This document shows positions 45,684 to 55,025 of a DNA stretch of 64,000 nucleotides, one piece after another. The number at the start of each line of letters is the position of its first letter. Position 1 is the first letter of the stretch. The position numbers and the translations under genes are program-made. The notes beneath the pieces are model-generated. The model was given only the letters and a program-made list of their open reading frames with translations. It did not search any database and was not told the origin of the DNA. Source of the DNA: Oceanisphaera marina (GTDB lineage: Bacteria; Pseudomonadota; Gammaproteobacteria; Enterobacterales; Aeromonadaceae); assembly GCF_014643915.1 (NCBI RefSeq), contig NZ_BMKE01000010.1:1-64000 (forward strand), read 5' to 3'.

Positions 45684-46136
45684 TTATAACTTAACCGACA
45701 TTCTCATGTAAGGTTCGCCACTTTTGTAAAATCGCTCACCTTCTACCCGCATGCCAAAGCGGCGATAAAAGCCGATGGCCGACTCGCGTGCATCACACCA
45801 AAAATAATCCACCGCTTGCTGCTTTAGATGGGCAAAAATAGACTTCAGCACCGTTGTACCTATGCCTTGCCCCTGATATTCGGGCAAGGTGGCGTATTTA
45901 CGCAACCGGGCACTCTCATCGTTAATAAATACCGAGGCCACGCACACCAGCAGTGGGCCAATAAAGGCGCCAAAGTGCAGACCCGCGTTGTCATTGTCGA
46001 TGTGGCTGAACTCGGGCGGCCTGTCGGGCCACAGTACCCGATGACGCACCGCTATGGTTTGCTGCCAGTCAATCTGGCGGATTACAGCGTTTGATTCTGG
46101 CCCGTTCGGCGGCATCGCCGAGGAAGGAGCATTCAT
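45684..46136 (-). CDS. GNAT family N-acetyltransferase
   Basis: A 150-residue protein with the acetyl-CoA site LRKYATLPEYQGQGIGTTVL near residue 78 and the end YRRFGMRVEGERFYKSGEPYMRM. Members transfer an acetyl group to an amine; the substrate is unknown. An AAGGAG site precedes the ATG. It is divergent from the next gene, and the two starts are 125 bp apart. Confidence 0.85.
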   Translation of the reverse strand: MNAPSSAMPPNGPESNAVIRQIDWQQTIAVRHRVLWPDRPPEFSHIDNDNAGLHFGAFIGPLLVCVASVFINDESARLRKYATLPEYQGQGIGTTVLKSIFAHLKQQAVDYFWCDARESAIGFYRRFGMRVEGERFYKSGEPYMRMSVKL

Positions 46137-46261
46137 GTCTTTATTCCTTTATTTCTCATTGGCAGAGCAACATTGTCTATCATTCATATTTGACCGACAC
46201 ACCCAATAGCAGGTTTATTCTGTTTGCATCAATCACATCTTTAAGCAACACCGGAGCTACC

Positions 46262-46621
46262 ATGAAAAACAAGATCCTGTTATCACTGACTACTCTGGCG
46301 TTTGCATTTACCGCGCATGCGGCCCAGGACCCGATTCCCGACATCATTTTTGTACCGGATAACGCCAGAGTTGTAGAGGCCGAAGAAAAATGGTTTGGCG
46401 GCTTTGAACTGGAAGCGGACATATCAAATGGCAGTCTGGCCAGCCTTGGCGAACAAGTAAAAGCCTTTTACACCAACAAGGGCTTTGAGCTTGATCGCGA
46501 ACAAGCTGATGACGATGACATAGAGCTGTTGTTCATGAAAGAACAAGAGAGTGTGGAGGTGGACATCGAACTCGAGCATAACGAGATTATTGAATATAGC
46601 GTCGATTACGAAACCCGGTAA
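46262..46621 (+). CDS. Exported acidic protein of unknown function
   Basis: A 119-residue protein with a clear signal peptide (MKNKILLSLTTLAFAFTAHA), then an acidic mature part containing SNGSLASLGEQVKAFYTNKGFEL, a pattern of a periplasmic alpha/beta domain. Many Asp and Glu residues occur near DDDDIELLF. No family was recognised. The ATG at 46262 has GGAG before it; the longer frame lacks a ribosome site. It ends at a good terminator. Confidence 0.75.
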   Translation: MKNKILLSLTTLAFAFTAHAAQDPIPDIIFVPDNARVVEAEEKWFGGFELEADISNGSLASLGEQVKAFYTNKGFELDREQADDDDIELLFMKEQESVEVDIELEHNEIIEYSVDYETR

Positions 46622-46644
46622 TAGCGTCTGGCAGCCAATACCGG

Positions 46645-46670
46645 CGGGAAGGGAAACCTTCCCGTTTTTT
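46645..46670 (+). terminator. Rho-independent terminator
   Basis: CGGGAAGG, GAAA, CCTTCCCG, six T. It isolates the exported-protein gene from the nap promoter. Confidence 0.9.
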
Positions 46671-46735
46671 GTTTTCTACAAGCCGCCTTGGTGACTTGAT
46701 GCATAAGAGAGGTGTGCCGTTTATCAATGCATTAC

Positions 46736-46749
46736 TTGATCCAAATCAA
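46736..46749 (+). promoter_or_regulatory. FNR/ANR site of the nap operon
   Basis: TTGATCCAAATCAA is a perfect TTGAT-N4-ATCAA site. TATGTA at 46774-46779 could be the -10, placing the site about 42 bp before the start of transcription, the usual class II position. A TACCTCT at 46753-46759 fits a single NarL/NarP heptamer but has no clear inverted partner. Confidence 0.8.
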
Positions 46750-46880
46750 TGTTACCTCTCAAATGCCTCTTTGTATGTATTCAGCCTTGGCTATTAAAAC
46801 TACAATGGCTCTAGCATTAATAAAATCTTGTATTTTAAAGTTTTTAACAGTGTTCGACCATCTTCGGCAAGGTACAAGGT

Positions 46881-47393
46881 ATGTCAGACTTTCAGATTAA
46901 TCTTTCCCGACGCCAGCTATTTACTCGTCGAAACGTGATAGACACGCCTGCATTACCCTGGGTAAAAGCCGCGCAATTTACCGATATGTGCACTCAATGT
47001 GGTGAGTGCATCAAGCACTGTCCCACTCATATTATTCAGCCATCCGACGGCGGCTTTCCGCGGGTCGATTTTCAACAGGGCGAGTGCACCTTTTGTTACC
47101 AGTGTGCCGATGCCTGTCCCGAGCCGTTATTTCTACCAAAAACCGAGCCGGCCTGGCAAGCAAAGGCCGTGATTGAAGACAGCTGCCTGGCCAAACAAAA
47201 CGTGGATTGCCGAAGCTGCGGTGACAGCTGCGAACCCTTTGCCATTAGCTTCAAGCTGGCGGTGGGCCGAGTGGCACAGCCACAAATAGACATCAATAGC
47301 TGCATCGGGTGTGGCGCCTGCGTGTCGGTGTGCCCCACCTCGGCCATTACCATCAAGAATACCTTTCAAGAGAGCACCCATGTCACTGAATGA
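46881..47393 (+). CDS. napF: Ferredoxin-type protein NapF
   Basis: A 170-residue cytoplasmic iron-sulfur protein with several Cys clusters: CTQCGECIKHCP near residue 37, CTFCYQCADACP near 72 and CIGCGACVSVCP near 140, plus CRSCGDSC near 112. NapF assists maturation of NapA before export. It is the first gene of the operon, about 95 nt after the predicted transcription start. Its end overlaps napD by 14 bp. Confidence 0.93.
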   Translation: MSDFQINLSRRQLFTRRNVIDTPALPWVKAAQFTDMCTQCGECIKHCPTHIIQPSDGGFPRVDFQQGECTFCYQCADACPEPLFLPKTEPAWQAKAVIEDSCLAKQNVDCRSCGDSCEPFAISFKLAVGRVAQPQIDINSCIGCGACVSVCPTSAITIKNTFQESTHVTE

Positions 47394-47658
47394 AGTTCAT
47401 ATCTCAAGTTTGGTGGTGCACGCCGTGCCCCAACATTTAAACGCCATCAAACGCCAGATTGAAGCATTTGATGGCGCAGAAATTTATGGTGAAAGCGCCG
47501 CAGGAAAGTTGGTGGTGGTGATAGAAACTCAGAATCAGGGCTATATCACCGACACCATAGATGCGATTAATCAGCTTGACCACGTATTAAGCACCGCACT
47601 GGTTTTTCATCAAATCGAGAGTGACCTTGATGATGAAGTCAGTACCGTAGAGCAATAA
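47380..47658 (+). CDS. napD: Nitrate reductase maturation chaperone NapD
   Basis: A 92-residue protein that binds the Tat signal of NapA and delays export until the cofactor is inserted. It has the family features EVHISSLVVHAVPQHL and GKLVVVIETQ with a ferredoxin-like fold. The ATG at 47380 lies inside napF and gives the expected N-terminus. napA follows 28 bp later. Confidence 0.93.
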   Translation: MSLNEVHISSLVVHAVPQHLNAIKRQIEAFDGAEIYGESAAGKLVVVIETQNQGYITDTIDAINQLDHVLSTALVFHQIESDLDDEVSTVEQ

Positions 47659-47686
47659 CGCCGGATTCGACGCTTAAGGATGCACT

Positions 47687-50179
47687 ATGAAGATGACTCG
47701 ACGCGCGTTTGTGAAAGCAAATGCAGCCGCCTCAGCCGCCGCCGTGGCAGGGATTACGCTCCCTGCTTCTGCAACCAACCTGATTGTCAGTTCTGATGAA
47801 ACCGCCATTAAATGGGACAAGGCTCCCTGCCGCTTTTGTGGTACCGGTTGTTCTGTGCTGGTGGGAACCCAGCAAGGCCGCGTGGTGGCCACCCAGGGCG
47901 ATCCGGAGGCGCCGGTGAACAAGGGCCTCAACTGCATCAAGGGCTATTTTTTGTCGAAAATCATGTACGGCAAAGATCGCCTGACCACGCCTTTGCTGCG
48001 CATGAAAAACGGTCAATATCATAAAGACGGCGATTTTGAACCCGTCTCCTGGGATCGGGCCTTTGACGTGATGGCCGAGAAGTTCAAAAAAGCCCTCAAG
48101 GAAAAAGGCCCCACCAGTGTGGGCATGTTTGGCTCTGGCCAGTGGACGGTGATGGAAGGCTATGCGGCATCCAAACTGATGAAGGCCGGCTTTCGTTCCA
48201 ACAACCTCGACCCCAACGCGCGCCACTGCATGGCCTCGGCCGTGGTGGGCTTTATGCGTACCTTTGGCATTGATGAGCCCATGGGCTGCTATGACGACTT
48301 TGAGCATGCCGACTCTTTCGTGCTGTGGGGCTCGAATATGGCGGAAATGCATCCGGTACTGTGGACGCGCATCACCGACCGCCGGTTAAGCTATTCCCAC
48401 GTTAAAGTGAACGTGCTGTCTACCTACTATCACCGCAGCTTCGAGCTGGCCGACCGCGGCATGATCTTCCACCCGCAATCCGATCTGGCCATTGCCAACT
48501 TTATTGCCAACTACATCATCGAAAACGAGGCGGTGAATTGGGATTTCGTTGATAAGCATACCCATTTCAAACAGGCCACCACCGATATTGGCTACGGCCT
48601 GCGCGATGATGACCCCTTGCAGGTGAGCGCCAAGAACCCCAACTCCGGCGATATGTCCGACATTTCGTTTGAGGAATATAAAGCCTCGGTCGCGCCTTAC
48701 ACAGTTGAAAAAGCCGCCGAAATGTCCGGTGTGCTGCCAGAGGATTTGATTGCACTGGCCAAACAATACGCGGATCCCGACACCAAGGTGATGTCACTGT
48801 GGACCATGGGCATGAACCAGCATACCCGTGGCGTGTGGATGCAAAGTCTGGTGTACAATCTGCACCTGCTCACCGGTAAAATTTCCGAGCCGGGTAACAG
48901 CCCCTTCTCGTTAACCGGCCAGCCTTCTGCCTGTGGTACGGCTCGTGAAGTCGGTACTTTCTCGCACCGTCTGCCGGCCGATTTGCTGGTGGCCAATCCG
49001 GAACATCGCAAGATTGCCGAGAAAATCTGGAAGCTGCCCGCCGGCACCATTCCGGAAAAGCCGGGCTTTCATGCGGTATTGCAAGATCGCATGCTCAACG
49101 ACGGCAAGCTGAATGCCTATTGGGTGATGTGCAACAACAACATGCAAGCGGGCCCCAATATCAACACCGAGCGAATGCCGGGTTATCGCCACCCCGACAA
49201 CTTCATCGTGTGCTCAGACCCGTATCCCACGGTGACCGCGCAGGCCTCGGATCTGATCCTGCCCACCGCCATGTGGGTAGAAAAAGAAGGCGCCTATGGT
49301 AATGCCGAACGTCGCACCCAGGCCTGGTATCAGCAAGTGTCGCCGGTGGAAGGGGCGAGATCTGATCTGTGGCAAATCATGGAATTCGCCAAGCGCTTCA
49401 ATATTGAAGAAGTGTGGGATGACACCCTGATGGCCCAGGTACCGGAGTTACGGGGCAAAACAATGTATGACGTTTTGTTTGCCAACGGCAATGTAGACAA
49501 ATATCCCCTTGAAGAAGCCCAGGATCTGAACGATGACGCACGGTCTGCCGGTTTCTACGTACAAAAAGGCCTGTTTGAAGAATATGCCGAATTTGGTCGT
49601 GGCCACGGCCACGATCTGGCCCCCTACGATGTGTACCACCAGGTGCGCGGTTTACGTTGGCCGGTGGTGGATGGCAAAGAAACCTTGTGGCGTTTCAACC
49701 CGCAATATGACCCTTATGCTACCCGCGAAGGGTGGGACTTTTACGGCAAGCCCGATGGCAAGGCGTTGATAATTTCCGCCCCCTATGAAGCGCCACCCGA
49801 AGTGCCCGGTGACGAATACGACCTCTGGTTGTGTACCGGCCGAGTGCTGGAGCACTGGCATACCGGCACCATGACCCGCCGCGTGCCCGAGCTGTACAAG
49901 GCCGTGCCCGATGCTCATTGCTATCTTCATCCCGATGATGCCGAAGCGCGTAATCTACGCCGCGGAGACGAAGTGCTGATCCAGTCTCCGCGCGGTGAAG
50001 TGCGGGTGCGGGTAGAAACCCGTGGCCGTAACCGACCGCCAAAAGGCCTGGTATTCGTGCCCTTCTTTGATGCCCGCATTCTGGTCAACAAGTTGATTCT
50101 GGATGCGACCGATCCGCTATCCAAACAGACGGACTATAAAAAGTGCCCGGTGAAAATCACCAAAATCGCCAGCGTGTAG
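47687..50179 (+). CDS. napA: Periplasmic nitrate reductase catalytic subunit NapA
   Basis: An 830-residue molybdoenzyme that reduces nitrate to nitrite in the periplasm. The Tat signal is [20 protein letters not shown]. The 4Fe-4S cysteines are in CRFCGTGC (48, 51, 55) and GLNCIKG (83). Cys181 in [10 protein letters not shown] coordinates molybdenum in bis-MGD. Length and order are as in E. coli. MobB encoded upstream serves the same cofactor. Electrons come from NapC via NapB. Confidence 0.97.
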   Translation: MKMTRRAFVKANAAASAAAVAGITLPASATNLIVSSDETAIKWDKAPCRFCGTGCSVLVGTQQGRVVATQGDPEAPVNKGLNCIKGYFLSKIMYGKDRLTTPLLRMKNGQYHKDGDFEPVSWDRAFDVMAEKFKKALKEKGPTSVGMFGSGQWTVMEGYAASKLMKAGFRSNNLDPNARHCMASAVVGFMRTFGIDEPMGCYDDFEHADSFVLWGSNMAEMHPVLWTRITDRRLSYSHVKVNVLSTYYHRSFELADRGMIFHPQSDLAIANFIANYIIENEAVNWDFVDKHTHFKQATTDIGYGLRDDDPLQVSAKNPNSGDMSDISFEEYKASVAPYTVEKAAEMSGVLPEDLIALAKQYADPDTKVMSLWTMGMNQHTRGVWMQSLVYNLHLLTGKISEPGNSPFSLTGQPSACGTAREVGTFSHRLPADLLVANPEHRKIAEKIWKLPAGTIPEKPGFHAVLQDRMLNDGKLNAYWVMCNNNMQAGPNINTERMPGYRHPDNFIVCSDPYPTVTAQASDLILPTAMWVEKEGAYGNAERRTQAWYQQVSPVEGARSDLWQIMEFAKRFNIEEVWDDTLMAQVPELRGKTMYDVLFANGNVDKYPLEEAQDLNDDARSAGFYVQKGLFEEYAEFGRGHGHDLAPYDVYHQVRGLRWPVVDGKETLWRFNPQYDPYATREGWDFYGKPDGKALIISAPYEAPPEVPGDEYDLWLCTGRVLEHWHTGTMTRRVPELYKAVPDAHCYLHPDDAEARNLRRGDEVLIQSPRGEVRVRVETRGRNRPPKGLVFVPFFDARILVNKLILDATDPLSKQTDYKKCPVKITKIASV

Positions 50180-50283
50180 GGTTGCGAGTGTATCAGTTTT
50201 TACTCAGGTAACAGGGCCGTTAGACCGACGGTCACCCAATGCAACAAGCTGCGATGGGGTGGCCAACAAAGAATGGAGAGGTT

Positions 50284-50760
50284 ATGAAAAAAATCATCAT
50301 GGCATTGCTGGCAGCCAGTGCGCTGCTTATGGGGGCAGTACAAGCAGAGCAGCCAACCAACGCCCCTGCGGCTAATAACCCGGGCGGCATTGGCGGTGTT
50401 GGCTCGTTACGGGGCATCAGCGAGATAGAAACCACGCGCTCGGCAGACGACTTCAAGCGTTTTCCCAGAGATCATCATCTTGACTCCAGCTATGTGTATC
50501 AACCCCCGCTGGTCCCCCATAGCATTCGTAACTATGAGGTGTCGTTAAACGCCAACAAATGCCTCTCTTGCCATAGCTGGAAAAACGCCAAGGAAATGGG
50601 CGCCACCAAAATCAGCGTGACTCACTATGTGAATCGTCAGGAACAGGTGCTGTCGGATGTGTCGCCCCGTCGTTACTTCTGTTTGCAGTGCCATGTGCCT
50701 CAGGCCGACGCCAAACCTCTGGTTGAGAACACCTTTCAGAGCGTCGATTCATTACGCTAG
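50284..50760 (+). CDS. napB: Diheme cytochrome c NapB
   Basis: A 158-residue periplasmic protein with a signal peptide (MKKIIMALLAASALLMGAVQA) and two heme c sites, CLSCH near residue 97 and CLQCH near 137. NapB passes electrons from NapC to NapA. The ATG at 50284 follows GGAGAGG. The gene ends just before napC. Confidence 0.94.
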   Translation: MKKIIMALLAASALLMGAVQAEQPTNAPAANNPGGIGGVGSLRGISEIETTRSADDFKRFPRDHHLDSSYVYQPPLVPHSIRNYEVSLNANKCLSCHSWKNAKEMGATKISVTHYVNRQEQVLSDVSPRRYFCLQCHVPQADAKPLVENTFQSVDSLR

Positions 50761-50786
50761 TGAAACGCGATTCAAGAGTGAGAGCC

Positions 50787-51362
50787 ATGAAATTATTAAA
50801 AAGATTCTGGAAGCGTTTATCCACCCCCAGCAAGGCCGCGGCAGGGGTAGTCCTGTTCATGGGCTTTATTGGCGGCTTGCTGTTCTGGGGGGCCTTTAAT
50901 ACCGGTATGGAAGCCACCAACACAGAGCAGTTCTGTTCCAGCTGCCACGAACCCATCGTAAAAGAGATCCGTGAAACCATTCACTACTCCAACCGTTCGG
51001 GGGTGCGAGCCATCTGTTCCGATTGCCATGTGCCTCATAACTGGACCGATAAAATCGTGCGCAAGGTACAGGCATCCAAAGAGTTGGCCTTTCATTTTAT
51101 CGGCACCATAGATACCGAGGAAAAATTCAAGGCACGCCGTGGTCATCTGGCGCACCGCGAGTGGCAACGGATGAAAGAAAACAACTCGCAAGAGTGTCGT
51201 AACTGTCATCAGTTCGACTACATGGACTTCTCGGAGCAAGGCCCGCGCGCCGTAAGCCAACACTCCACCGCATTGGCGGGGGGCGAGAAAACCTGCGTTG
51301 ATTGCCACAAGGGGATTGCCCACAAACTGCCGGACATGAGTGACGTGGCGGGTTGGCAATAA
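50787..51362 (+). CDS. napC: Tetraheme quinol dehydrogenase NapC
   Basis: A 191-residue membrane-anchored cytochrome of the NapC/NirT family: one N-terminal helix (about 15-37) and four heme sites CSSCH, CSDCH, CRNCH and CVDCH. It takes electrons from quinol to NapB. The ATG at 50787 gives the usual MKLLKRFW start; a GTG at 50760 directly after napB is less likely. The operon lacks napG and napH, so NapC is the only quinol route visible. Confidence 0.94.
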   Translation: MKLLKRFWKRLSTPSKAAAGVVLFMGFIGGLLFWGAFNTGMEATNTEQFCSSCHEPIVKEIRETIHYSNRSGVRAICSDCHVPHNWTDKIVRKVQASKELAFHFIGTIDTEEKFKARRGHLAHREWQRMKENNSQECRNCHQFDYMDFSEQGPRAVSQHSTALAGGEKTCVDCHKGIAHKLPDMSDVAGWQ

Positions 51363-51392
51363 GCGCCTGAACCGGAACAAGAGGGGAAGTGA

Positions 51393-51530
51393 ATGAGTAC
51401 CTTGGAATACGTTATCTGGCATATCCTGGGTTATGCCACCATACCGGTGATTATCATCGCCGGTTTTATTGCCGTCGCCGCCGTGTGTATTGGCATTTTG
51501 TCGGTCACCAAAGACAAGCAGCTTGATTAA
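51393..51530 (+). CDS. 45-residue membrane protein of the nap operon (TIGR02808-like)
   Basis: Thirty bases after napC a short frame with a GAGGGGAAG ribosome site encodes a 45-residue protein: MSTLEYVIWHILGYA, one hydrophobic helix (PVIIIAGFIAVAAVCIGIL) and a charged tail TKDKQLD. Short proteins of this kind (TIGR02808) are found with nap genes in Vibrio and relatives; NapE is a similar small Nap membrane protein. Function is unknown. Its stop codon lies at the border of an inserted repeat. Confidence 0.75.
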   Translation: MSTLEYVIWHILGYATIPVIIIAGFIAVAAVCIGILSVTKDKQLD

Positions 51531-51892
51531 TACCAAACAGACTAAATAACTGATCTATTTGGTTGTTCTACAAAAGGTCGGACAAAGTGCCCGCTCCCCC
51601 GACTCGCCGTGGATCCCTCCCTGGAGGCTCAGCCGCGCCATCCGTGGCGCGGATGGTCGGCTGAGCAGATCCCTTTGTCCTTCTTGATGCACCGGCGTTG
51701 GCTGTTAGCGCCGTCTACAGACAACTCGATGCTCGAGAAGAGGCAACAGAGATCGACTCCCACGACCGTGAAATGCCATGGACGGCATTTCCCGAGCCCT
51801 CAGGGATGAGTTCATGGCGTGTCGTGGAAGGCGACTGTGTTGCCTCTGAGCTCGGGTTTAAAAATGATCAGATCTTTATTCAAATTGGTATA
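51528..51892. mobile_element. MITE-like element 1 with ATACCAA ends
   Basis: The ends are TAATACCAAACAGACTAAAT (51529 on) and, inverted, TTATACCAATTTGAATAAAG; both continue with CTGATC. The 365-bp element holds a hairpin module (51580-51680) and a second conserved block (about 51715-51860) bordered by AGGCAACAGAG and CTGTGTTGCCTC, with the palindrome AAATGCCATGGACGGCATTT. The same composite in opposite orientation lies at 54661-55019. No transposase is encoded. Confidence 0.75.
51580..51680. repeat. Hairpin repeat module, copy 3 (inverted)
   Basis: 101 bp, read as the complement of copy 1: GGACAAAG (51580) and CCCTTTGTCC (51671-51680) close it, and CCGCGCC / GGCGCGG form the apical stem. Confidence 0.75.
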
Positions 51893-51897
51893 ACAGC

Positions 51898-51933
51898 AAA
51901 AGCGGGAAGGGCGACCTTCCCGCTTTTATTTTG
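51898..51933 (+). terminator. Terminator, probably of the nap operon
   Basis: GCGGGAAGG, GCGA, CCTTCCCGC, then TTTTATTTTG. It is the first good terminator after the nap genes and lies just past the MITE, 370 bp from the last nap stop. Confidence 0.75.
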
Positions 51934-52087
51934 CAGGTAAATGCTTACTCATATATTTCGCCCAAGGCATAAATATGTCGGGCACTGTACCAGACAGAAG
52001 CAGGTTTTATGATCTGTAACCCTTTAATGTTTGCCAGCATTGCTAAGCTTGTTCCAGCTGACTGTTTCTCTTGTTGAGGGTGTAGTG

Positions 52088-53497
52088 ATGACCACAGATA
52101 TCGACATTAAACACCATGGGGCCGTATTGGGTGTCACCGGCTCGTGTCATGAGTTGCGGGTAGGTGACTCAGGTATATTGATTGATTGCGGCTTGTTTCA
52201 GGGGACGGATTTTCGAGAAGACCTGGATATCGACTTTGAGATTGAGCATATTCGCGCACTGGTGGTCACCCATGTGCACGTGGATCATGTGGGACGCATT
52301 CCGTATTTGCTGATCGCCGGCTTTAAAGGCCCCATTTTTTGCACCGAGCCCTCGGCTCAGTTGCTGCCCGCCATGCTGGAAGATGCGCTCAAATTTAATG
52401 ACAAATACAGCAAGCAGCAGGACAAGCAGATATTAAGGCAGATGGAGCGCCAGATCAGGCCGCTCCCTTATGAGCAATGGCAGTCGCTGCTGGGCACTGA
52501 CATCAGGTTTCGATTTCAGCACGCAGGGCATATTTTAGGCTCGGCCTATGTGGAGTGTGAGGCGGCAGGCCAGCGGGTCATTTTTAGTGGCGACATAGGC
52601 GCACCAAACTCGCCATTAATTATCGAAACCACGCCGCCGCCACCTTGCGATGTGCTGGTACTGGAAAGTACCTATGGCGACAGGGATCATCAAAGTCGGG
52701 TCGATCGACGCTTGCGCCTGAAGGCGTTAGTGGAGCAGTGCTTTGCCGACGGCGGCACTGTCTTGATACCCGCGTTTAGTCTGGGGCGCACCCAGGACTT
52801 ACTGTATGAACTGGAGGGCATCATTCACGACTTTGGCCAGGATCTGGCGGCACCTGGCATACCCTGGAACAAGCTGGACATTATCCTCGACTCGCCGCTG
52901 GCAGCCAAGCTGACGGATTTGTATCGCAGTTTAAAATCTTACTGGAACGAAGAAGCGCGGGACCTGCTCAAACAAGGCCGCCAGCCGTTGGCCTTTGATC
53001 AGTTGATTATCGTGGACAGCCATGAAGATCACCTGATATGCGTGGAAAAAATCGTCAATTCAAGCAAACCCGCTGTGGTCATCGCCGGCTCCGGTATGTG
53101 TGCCGGGGGGCGTGTGGTCAACTACCTGAAAGAGCTGTTGGGTGATCCGCACAACGACATTATTTTTGTTGGCTTTCAGGCAGAGGACACCCCGGGGCGA
53201 GTGATTGTAGAAAGCGGCCCGCGTTTTGGCGAGCCTGAACAGGCAGATAGGTTTGCCTGGGTAGAGCTGGACGATGAACGGTTCGAGATCAACGCCCAGA
53301 TACATAAAATGAACGGCTACTCGGCCCACGGCGGACAAACGGATTTAATCAATTTTGCGATGGCGATAGACCCTCACCCCAGGCAAATTCGCCTGGTGCA
53401 TGGCGAAACCGACGCCAAGCTCGCCCTGCAGGCCAGGCTGCAAGAAAAAATGCCCGGGGTTGAGGTGATCATCCCCTTCACGGAAGATGCCGAGTAG
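52088..53497 (+). CDS. MBL-fold/beta-CASP RNA-processing exonuclease family protein
   Basis: A 469-residue metallo-beta-lactamase fold protein with the zinc motif THVHVDHVG near residue 60, HAGHILGS near 155 and the beta-CASP part with LVLESTYGDRDH, IPAFSLGRTQDLLY and the end segment GYSAHGGQTDL. Members are related to CPSF-73/RNase J and process RNA. The ATG at 52088 removes an unlikely N-terminal extension. It is followed 155 bp later by the host-attachment family gene, often found close by in other genomes; no shared role is known. Confidence 0.85.
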   Translation: MTTDIDIKHHGAVLGVTGSCHELRVGDSGILIDCGLFQGTDFREDLDIDFEIEHIRALVVTHVHVDHVGRIPYLLIAGFKGPIFCTEPSAQLLPAMLEDALKFNDKYSKQQDKQILRQMERQIRPLPYEQWQSLLGTDIRFRFQHAGHILGSAYVECEAAGQRVIFSGDIGAPNSPLIIETTPPPPCDVLVLESTYGDRDHQSRVDRRLRLKALVEQCFADGGTVLIPAFSLGRTQDLLYELEGIIHDFGQDLAAPGIPWNKLDIILDSPLAAKLTDLYRSLKSYWNEEARDLLKQGRQPLAFDQLIIVDSHEDHLICVEKIVNSSKPAVVIAGSGMCAGGRVVNYLKELLGDPHNDIIFVGFQAEDTPGRVIVESGPRFGEPEQADRFAWVELDDERFEINAQIHKMNGYSAHGGQTDLINFAMAIDPHPRQIRLVHGETDAKLALQARLQEKMPGVEVIIPFTEDAE

Positions 53498-53652
53498 AAC
53501 ACCGCGTAGCAAGACTATATATCACCTAGCAACGGGTGGTCATATTAGGTGTGCCATGACACAGCGACGCGGTTTGTGAAAAATAGACGATACTTAATAC
53601 TCAGGAATATTGACTACCCTTGGATATGACTATCATCAACAGGAGGTACTGT

Positions 53653-54042
53653 ATGGCTGAATGGATTGTAGTGGCTGATGCTTCAAAAGCCGTTGTTTAT
53701 CTGCAAGACAGGCTTGAAGGCGTGTTTGAAGAGGTGATGGACCTTGCCCATCCGGAAGCGCGCCTCAAAGCGAGTGATCTTGTCAGCGACGTGCAGACAA
53801 TACCGGAGAAAAGCGACCCCCGTCATACCGAAAACCAACGCTTCGCCCGTGACCTCATCGGCCGGATTCGTCATGCCCTGGACACCAACGAAATTCGGGG
53901 TTTCTATCTGTCGGCACCGCCCCAGTTTCTCGGTTTACTGCGCGAAGCCATGGACGATCGTTTGCGCAAGGCGCTGTACAAGGACCTCGATAAAAACCTG
54001 AGTGGACTCTCTCATCGCGAGATAGTCGCCGCCTTCGCCTGA
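53653..54042 (+). CDS. Host attachment family protein (PF10116-like)
   Basis: A 129-residue protein starting WIVVADASKAVVYLQDR, with HPEARLKASDLVSD near 35 and YLSAPPQFLGLLREAMDDRL near 93, as in proteins named for Agrobacterium host attachment (AtsE). The fold resembles the eRF1-like domain; a direct role in attachment is not established for most members. A perfect AGGAGG lies before the ATG at 53653. Confidence 0.82.
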   Translation: MAEWIVVADASKAVVYLQDRLEGVFEEVMDLAHPEARLKASDLVSDVQTIPEKSDPRHTENQRFARDLIGRIRHALDTNEIRGFYLSAPPQFLGLLREAMDDRLRKALYKDLDKNLSGLSHREIVAAFA

Positions 54043-54196
54043 ATCGGTAATCAAACCCTGATGCTACTCCAACAGCCTAAACTCACACTGGTGGGGTTAG
54101 GTTCGAGTCATCAAGCTAGGTGAATGTACGGAACGACCCGCAGAGCCGGCCACTACAGGTTGACTTTAATTTAGAGATTCAAATAGGGGACAGATC

Positions 54197-54622
54197 ATGA
54201 AAAAGACGGCATCAGCTCACTGGGAAGGCGATCTTAAAAAAGGCAAGGGCACTATCTCGACTCAGAGCGGCGCTCTGCAAGACAATCCCTACGGTTTTAA
54301 TACCCGTTTTGAAGGTGCGCCGGGCACCAACCCGGAGGAGTTGATTGGTGCGGCCCATGCCGGTTGCTTCTCGATGGCGTTTTCCATGCTGCTGGGCCAG
54401 GAAGGCTTTACCCCGGACAGCATTGACACCAAGGCCACGGTGACGCTGGAAGAGCAAAGCGATGGGTTTGCCGTGACTGGCGTGCATCTGGAAATGACGG
54501 CGCGTATTCCCGGTATCGATCAGGCCCGGTTCGATGAGATAGCCGGTAAAGCCAAGCTGGGTTGCCCCATATCCAAACTACTTAATGCAAACATTACGCT
54601 GGATGCCAAGCTGCAGAGCTGA
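54197..54622 (+). CDS. OsmC-family peroxiredoxin
   Basis: A 141-residue protein with both redox cysteines of the family: GAAHAGCFSMAFSM near residue 57 and AKLGCPISKLL near 125. OsmC-type thiol peroxidases reduce organic hydroperoxides in the cytoplasm. It ends at a good terminator and a MITE follows immediately. Confidence 0.92.
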   Translation: MKKTASAHWEGDLKKGKGTISTQSGALQDNPYGFNTRFEGAPGTNPEELIGAAHAGCFSMAFSMLLGQEGFTPDSIDTKATVTLEEQSDGFAVTGVHLEMTARIPGIDQARFDEIAGKAKLGCPISKLLNANITLDAKLQS

Positions 54623-54633
54623 GCAAGAGCAAA

Positions 54634-54660
54634 GGGTGCCTCAAAGGCACCCGTTTTATC
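54634..54660 (+). terminator. Terminator of the osmC-type gene
   Basis: GGGTGCCT, CAA, AGGCACCC then GTTTTATC, 12 bp after the stop. Confidence 0.88.
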
Positions 54661-55019
54661 TTATACCAATCTAAGTAAAAATATGATCGATTTTAAAGCT
54701 CGGAACGAAAGGCAACAGAATCACCTCCCGCGACACGCCATAAACCCATCCGTGGGGGCTCGGGAAATGCCATCCCTGGCATTGTCACGGTCGTGGGAGC
54801 CGAACTCTGTTGCCTCTCCTTAAGCACCGAGTTGTCTGCAAGGCGTTCCCACAGGCGACGCCGCAGCACAGGGGCGGATGAAGGGGTCTACTCAAGCGAC
54901 CATCACATGACAGGACGTCATGTGCTGAGCGTCGCAGGGATGCGGTTCAGCGTGTCGGTGGAGTAGCCCCTTCGTTCGACCTTTACAGGGTAGCTAAATA
55001 GATCAGTTAGTTTTCCAGA
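54661..55019. mobile_element. MITE-like element 2 with ATACCAA ends
   Basis: Starts TTATACCAATCTAAGTAAAA and ends in TAAATAGATCAGTTAG, the counterpart of the other element's left end in inverse orientation. The order is reversed relative to element 1: the AGGCAACAG block (54708-54835, palindrome around ATGCCATCCCTGGCAT) comes first and the hairpin module (54876-54980) second. Length 359 bp, no coding capacity. Its end reaches within 7 bp of the SDR stop codon. Confidence 0.75.
54876..54980. repeat. Hairpin repeat module, copy 4, with replaced stem
   Basis: Closing arms GAAGGGGTCTACTC and GAGTAGCCCCTTC pair. The apical stem is CACATGAC (54904-54911) / GTCATGTG (54917-54924), unrelated in sequence to CCGCGCC / GGCGCGG of copies 1-3 but at the same place between GCGACCAT and CTGAGC. 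Confidence 0.75.
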
Positions 55020-55025
55020 TTTGTA

